Below are positions 21,717-24,936 of a stretch of DNA of 24,936 nt, piece by piece; the stretch's first letter is position 1; each line of letters starts with the position of its first letter. The position numbers were made by a program, and so were the translations under genes. Below the pieces are notes generated by a model. That model worked only from the letters and a program-made list of their open reading frames with translations, did not search any database and was not told the origin of the DNA. Origin of the DNA: CAZQLE01 sp964593905 (GTDB taxonomy: Bacteria > Chloroflexota > Anaerolineae > Anaerolineales > Anaerolineaceae); NCBI GenBank assembly GCA_964593905.1, contig CAZQLE010000030.1, positions 1 through 24,936 on the forward strand, read 5' to 3'.

Positions 21717-21731
21717 GATGGGGTGATACTT

Positions 21732-24700
21732 ATGGTGGGAACACGGAATAACACTTTGCATTTCACTGCAATCCGTTTTGGGGTCGTTTTTGTACTGCTG
21801 GTCGGGATTTTTGCCAGGTCGGCCACGGTCTTTGCACAGGCTGTGGTTGAGATCGGGTTGACATCTTTTTCGCCCTATACCCAGAATTTTGACACGCTCG
21901 CGATCACAGGTACAACCAATTCAGATCCCCCCCAGGGCTGGACGCTTACTGAAAGCGGCGGGGGAGCGCGGGATAACGACCAGTATGCAGCAGACACCGG
22001 CGCCAGCAATACCGGCGACACCTACAGTTACGGCGCCGCCATGACCACTGAACGCGGGCTGGGTACGCTGCAATCGGGTACGTTGATCCCTTTGTTTGGG
22101 GCGGTTTTTCGCAATGATACGGGCACCGCAATTACATCTCTCAACATTGCTTATGCCGGTGAACAATGGCGCCTGGGAACACTCGCCCGAACTGATCAAC
22201 TGAATTTTCAATACAGTCTGGATGCCACCTCTCTGACCACCGGAACCTGGACCGATGTGGCTGCGCTCGGTTTCACCGCCCCGGTGACGACGGGCATTAC
22301 CGGCGCTCTGAATGGTAATTTGGCAGCCAATCGCGCGCTCATCAACAGTTCCATCAGCGGGTTGAATATTGCCAACGGCGCCACGTTCTGGATTCGCTGG
22401 CAGGATCTTAGCGCTACGGCCGCAGATGACGGCCTGGCAGTGGATGATTTTTCCTTAACCCCGGCGGGTTGTTTTTCTTCCATCACCGTCACCAATGCCA
22501 ATGACAGCGGCGCGGGCAGCCTGCGCCAGGCGATTGTGGATGTCTGCCCCGGTGGGACGATCACCTTTGCTGCCGACTACACCATCACCCTGTCCAGCGA
22601 ATTATCCATCTATAAGAACCTGACCATTGACGGCGCGGGGCAAAATGTCACCCTCAGCGGTGGAAACAGCACCAGAGTCTTCTATGTCGGCAACGTGGCG
22701 GTCAACCTGCAAAACCTGACCATTGCCAATGGCAGGCGCATAGGCGGCGGCGCGGGTATCTATCTATATTATGGAACCTTGAATCTCAGTGCGGTCACGC
22801 TCTTCAATAACAGCTCCATCGATCCTGTTTACGCCGGTGGTGGAATTTACAATTACTATGGAAACCTAACCATCCGTGAGAGTACTTTTGCGGGTAACAC
22901 CGCGACCAATAGCGGCGGTTCGGGAGGCGCAGGCGGCGGTATTTATAACAATTCTGGCGCCATAAATATCCGTAACAGTACTTTTTCTGGCAATAGCGCC
23001 AGCGACGCCTCGGGCGATGGTTCGGGGGGTGCGATTCTTTGCAATTTTGGCACCCTGATTGTGCAAAACGCTACCTTTTCTGGCAACACTGCATCCGTCT
23101 CGAATGGAGGCAGCGCTGCTGGTGGCATTTTGAGCTATGGGCCAGGCGTGACACTGCGCAACACAATTTTGGCGAACACCCCCCCAACCGCGAATTGTTC
23201 AGGCAGTATCACTGATGGGGGCAACAACCTGGAAAGCGGTGCTGCCTGCGGTTTTGGAGCAGGTTATGGTTCGCTGAGTAATACCGCCCCCCGGCTCGGC
23301 CCGCTGGGAAATTACGGCGGTCCCACGCAGACCATCTCGCTCCTGCCCGGCTCTCCGGCCATCAACGGTGTAACCTACAACGTTCCCAACAACTGCCCCG
23401 CAACTGACCAGCGCGGTGTAACCCGGCCTCAGGTCGGGGTCTGCGATATCGGCGCCTTTGAATCGCAGGGTTTTACCCTTAGCCTGGATGGGGGCAACAA
23501 CCAGAGTACGGCGGTTAACACGGCCTTTGCCAACCCGCTGACGGTGACCGTCACGGCCAACAACCCGGCCGAGCCGGTGGATGGTGGGCTGGTCACGTTT
23601 ACCCCGCCTGTATCCGGCGCCAGTGCGGTCCTCACCGGCAGCCCAGCGACGATTTCGGGTGGCGCGGCCAGTGTGACGGCCGCGGCCAACGGCACGGCGG
23701 GCGCATACACGGTTACGGCCGAAACCCACGGCGCGGCAGCGGGCCTTGATTTCTCGCTCACCAACCTGAATACCCCCACCGTCACCACTGGCGCGGCGAC
23801 TGCGCTCACGGGCAGCGGCGCCACCCTGAATGGCACGGTCAACGCCAATGGGTTCAGCACCACCGTCACCTTTCAATACGGACTAGATACTTCTTACGGT
23901 TCGACAGTCGCGGCTGCCCAAAGCCCGGTCAGCGGTACGGCAGATACCCCGGTCAGCGCTGCCCTCACCGGGCTAACGCCCAACACGACCTATTATTTTC
24001 GCGTGGTGGGTGTGAATGCCAACGGTGCGGTAAACGGCCTCAACCAGACCTTTACCCTGACCACATTGGATTACGGCGATCTGCCTGACAGCTACGGCAC
24101 CCTGCTGGCATCCGACGGGGCCCGGCACATCGTTCCGGCGATTCCCACGCTGTATCTTGGCAGCGGCATTGATGCCGAAAATGACGGCGCCCCGACCGCA
24201 AACGCCGGCGGTGACGATACCGCCAATACAGACGATGAAGATGGGGTCAGCGTGGTGACCCCTGCACTCTGGCTACCCGGCCAGCCTGCCCAGGTGAATG
24301 TGACGGCTTCATCCCCTGGTTTTCTAAATGCTTGGATGGATTTCAACGGGAATGGCAATTTTTTGGATGCGGGTGAAAGAATTTTCAGCGATCAGCCGCT
24401 ATCTGGCGGGGTCAATCCTTCCATCTTTATCATTCCGCCAATGGCAACGTCCAGTCTGACCACGGGCATCCCGGCCCGCTTCCGCCTGTCGGATGCACCG
24501 GGTGTGGTGAACAGCCCGACCGGTCTGGCGAACAGCGGCGAAGTGGAAGATTATGTCTTTCATTATCCAGGTATATCAATTAATGATGTTACTGCCGACG
24601 AAGGTAATGCCGGGACGACCACGTTTACCTTCACAGTCAACCTGTCGGGCCCGGCCCCCGCTGGCGGCGTGACCTTTGATATTGCCACCGCAAGCAACAC

Positions 24701-24936
24701 CGCCGTGACCCCCGCCGATTACGTCGGCCAGTCACTGACCGGTCAGACCATCCCGGCCGGGAGTTCCACCTATACCTTTGCCGTGACTGTCAACGGTGAT
24801 GTCGCGGTCGAGTTGGACGAGACCTTCTTTGTCAATCTCACCAATGTGACGGGGGCCAGTGTGATCGACGGCCAGGGTCTTGGTACGATCACCAATGACG
24901 ATTTTCCGCCCACCTTCACCCCGGTGCCGCCCACCT
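21732..24936 (+). CDS. large modular secreted protein (partial; beta-helix, Ig-like, FN3, GEVED, Calx-beta)
   Basis: The frame stays open from ATG 21732 to the window edge, giving at least 1068 residues. A signal peptide covers residues 1-35 (cleavage after VFA). A domain starting YTQNFDTL follows (to about 245). A right-handed beta-helix begins with ITVTNANDSGAGSLRQAI (about 249) and ends near 575 with NCPATDQRGVTRPQVGVCDIGAFE, the usual close of such repeats. Next come an Ig-like domain (about 577-680), an FN3 domain (about 681-778), a GEVED domain with DYGDLPDSY and SGEVEDYVF (about 780-946), and a Calx-beta domain with DEGNAGTTTFTF (about 948-1057). A Pro/Thr linker begins at the edge. 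It is probably a cell-surface or secreted adhesin. A GGGG site precedes the ATG by about 8 bases. The C-terminal anchor lies outside the window. Confidence 0.9.
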   Translation, partial: MVGTRNNTLHFTAIRFGVVFVLLVGIFARSATVFAQAVVEIGLTSFSPYTQNFDTLAITGTTNSDPPQGWTLTESGGGARDNDQYAADTGASNTGDTYSYGAAMTTERGLGTLQSGTLIPLFGAVFRNDTGTAITSLNIAYAGEQWRLGTLARTDQLNFQYSLDATSLTTGTWTDVAALGFTAPVTTGITGALNGNLAANRALINSSISGLNIANGATFWIRWQDLSATAADDGLAVDDFSLTPAGCFSSITVTNANDSGAGSLRQAIVDVCPGGTITFAADYTITLSSELSIYKNLTIDGAGQNVTLSGGNSTRVFYVGNVAVNLQNLTIANGRRIGGGAGIYLYYGTLNLSAVTLFNNSSIDPVYAGGGIYNYYGNLTIRESTFAGNTATNSGGSGGAGGGIYNNSGAINIRNSTFSGNSASDASGDGSGGAILCNFGTLIVQNATFSGNTASVSNGGSAAGGILSYGPGVTLRNTILANTPPTANCSGSITDGGNNLESGAACGFGAGYGSLSNTAPRLGPLGNYGGPTQTISLLPGSPAINGVTYNVPNNCPATDQRGVTRPQVGVCDIGAFESQGFTLSLDGGNNQSTAVNTAFANPLTVTVTANNPAEPVDGGLVTFTPPVSGASAVLTGSPATISGGAASVTAAANGTAGAYTVTAETHGAAAGLDFSLTNLNTPTVTTGAATALTGSGATLNGTVNANGFSTTVTFQYGLDTSYGSTVAAAQSPVSGTADTPVSAALTGLTPNTTYYFRVVGVNANGAVNGLNQTFTLTTLDYGDLPDSYGTLLASDGARHIVPAIPTLYLGSGIDAENDGAPTANAGGDDTANTDDEDGVSVVTPALWLPGQPAQVNVTASSPGFLNAWMDFNGNGNFLDAGERIFSDQPLSGGVNPSIFIIPPMATSSLTTGIPARFRLSDAPGVVNSPTGLANSGEVEDYVFHYPGISINDVTADEGNAGTTTFTFTVNLSGPAPAGGVTFDIATASNTAVTPADYVGQSLTGQTIPAGSSTYTFAVTVNGDVAVELDETFFVNLTNVTGASVIDGQGLGTITNDDFPPTFTPVPPT

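Larger units (their letters stand above)
21407..21731 (+). promoter_or_regulatory. gene-free region: hairpin, promoter and leader of the giant surface protein
   Basis: This 325-base region holds a hairpin GACGGC/GCCGTC (21463-21468, 21476-21481) with a T-rich loop. It also has a promoter TTGACG-17-TAAAAT (21572-21577, 21595-21600), an AT-rich leader, and a terminator-like structure just before the gene at 21732. No protein-coding frame in it is supported. Confidence 0.6.

Noticed and set aside
23199..23876. Minus-strand open frames within the giant surface protein
   Set aside because: They arise from GC-rich codon bias opposite a frame with signal peptide and clear modules.

Overview
The window looks like chromosomal DNA from a Chloroflexota bacterium, probably class Anaerolineae. 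This is an inference from protein style, not a database match: moderately high GC, a LacI/URO-D-like/DUF4432 sugar-type operon, many small uncharacterised enzymes, a WD40 protein and a very large modular secreted protein with a Pro/Thr-rich linker. I see no rRNA, tRNA, CRISPR array, insertion sequence or phage genes.

Layout. 3-344: C-terminal end of a probable methyltransferase. 499-945: small membrane protein with a C-terminal zinc ribbon, closed by a clear terminator. 1076-5402: operon of a LacI-type regulator, a URO-D-like (probably methyltransferase-type) enzyme, an RbsC-like sugar permease and a DUF4432 aldose-epimerase-like protein. It starts with a near-consensus promoter and tandem operator repeats. 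5455-10345: eight tightly spaced same-strand genes (GNAT, degenerate Nudix, YqfO/NIF3-like domain, unknown, methyltransferase, flavin-reductase-like, WD40, HD). 10398-12777 (minus strand): nucleotide-sugar epimerase, and separately a methyltransferase-GNAT pair.

12985-16943: a NarL-type response regulator without a kinase beside it, two tandem hairpins, then a polar amino acid ABC transporter (two permeases, lipoprotein, ATPase). 16944-17525 has no convincing gene but contains several good hairpins and a terminator. 17526-19297: a TTG-initiated GNAT and a membrane diguanylate cyclase. 19525-21406: probable operon of two small uncharacterised proteins, a VOC protein and a dienelactone-hydrolase-like protein. 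From 21732 one reading frame stays open to the window end, encoding a secreted protein with a beta-helix, Ig-like, FN3, GEVED and Calx-beta modules.

The most notable signals are regulatory RNA-type structures. The two hairpins at 13641-13733 share complementary arms and could switch folds before the amino acid transporter. The perfect hairpin at 5414-5450 holds TATAAT in its loop and the next gene's ribosome binding site in its arm. A terminator-like hairpin lies in the leader of the giant surface protein gene. Several promoters carry TG-extended -10 elements, and two place the predicted start site at or next to the start codon. Odd proteins include a Nudix protein without its catalytic glutamates, an HD protein with HE in place of HD, and a sugar permease gene without ATPase or binding-protein genes beside it.
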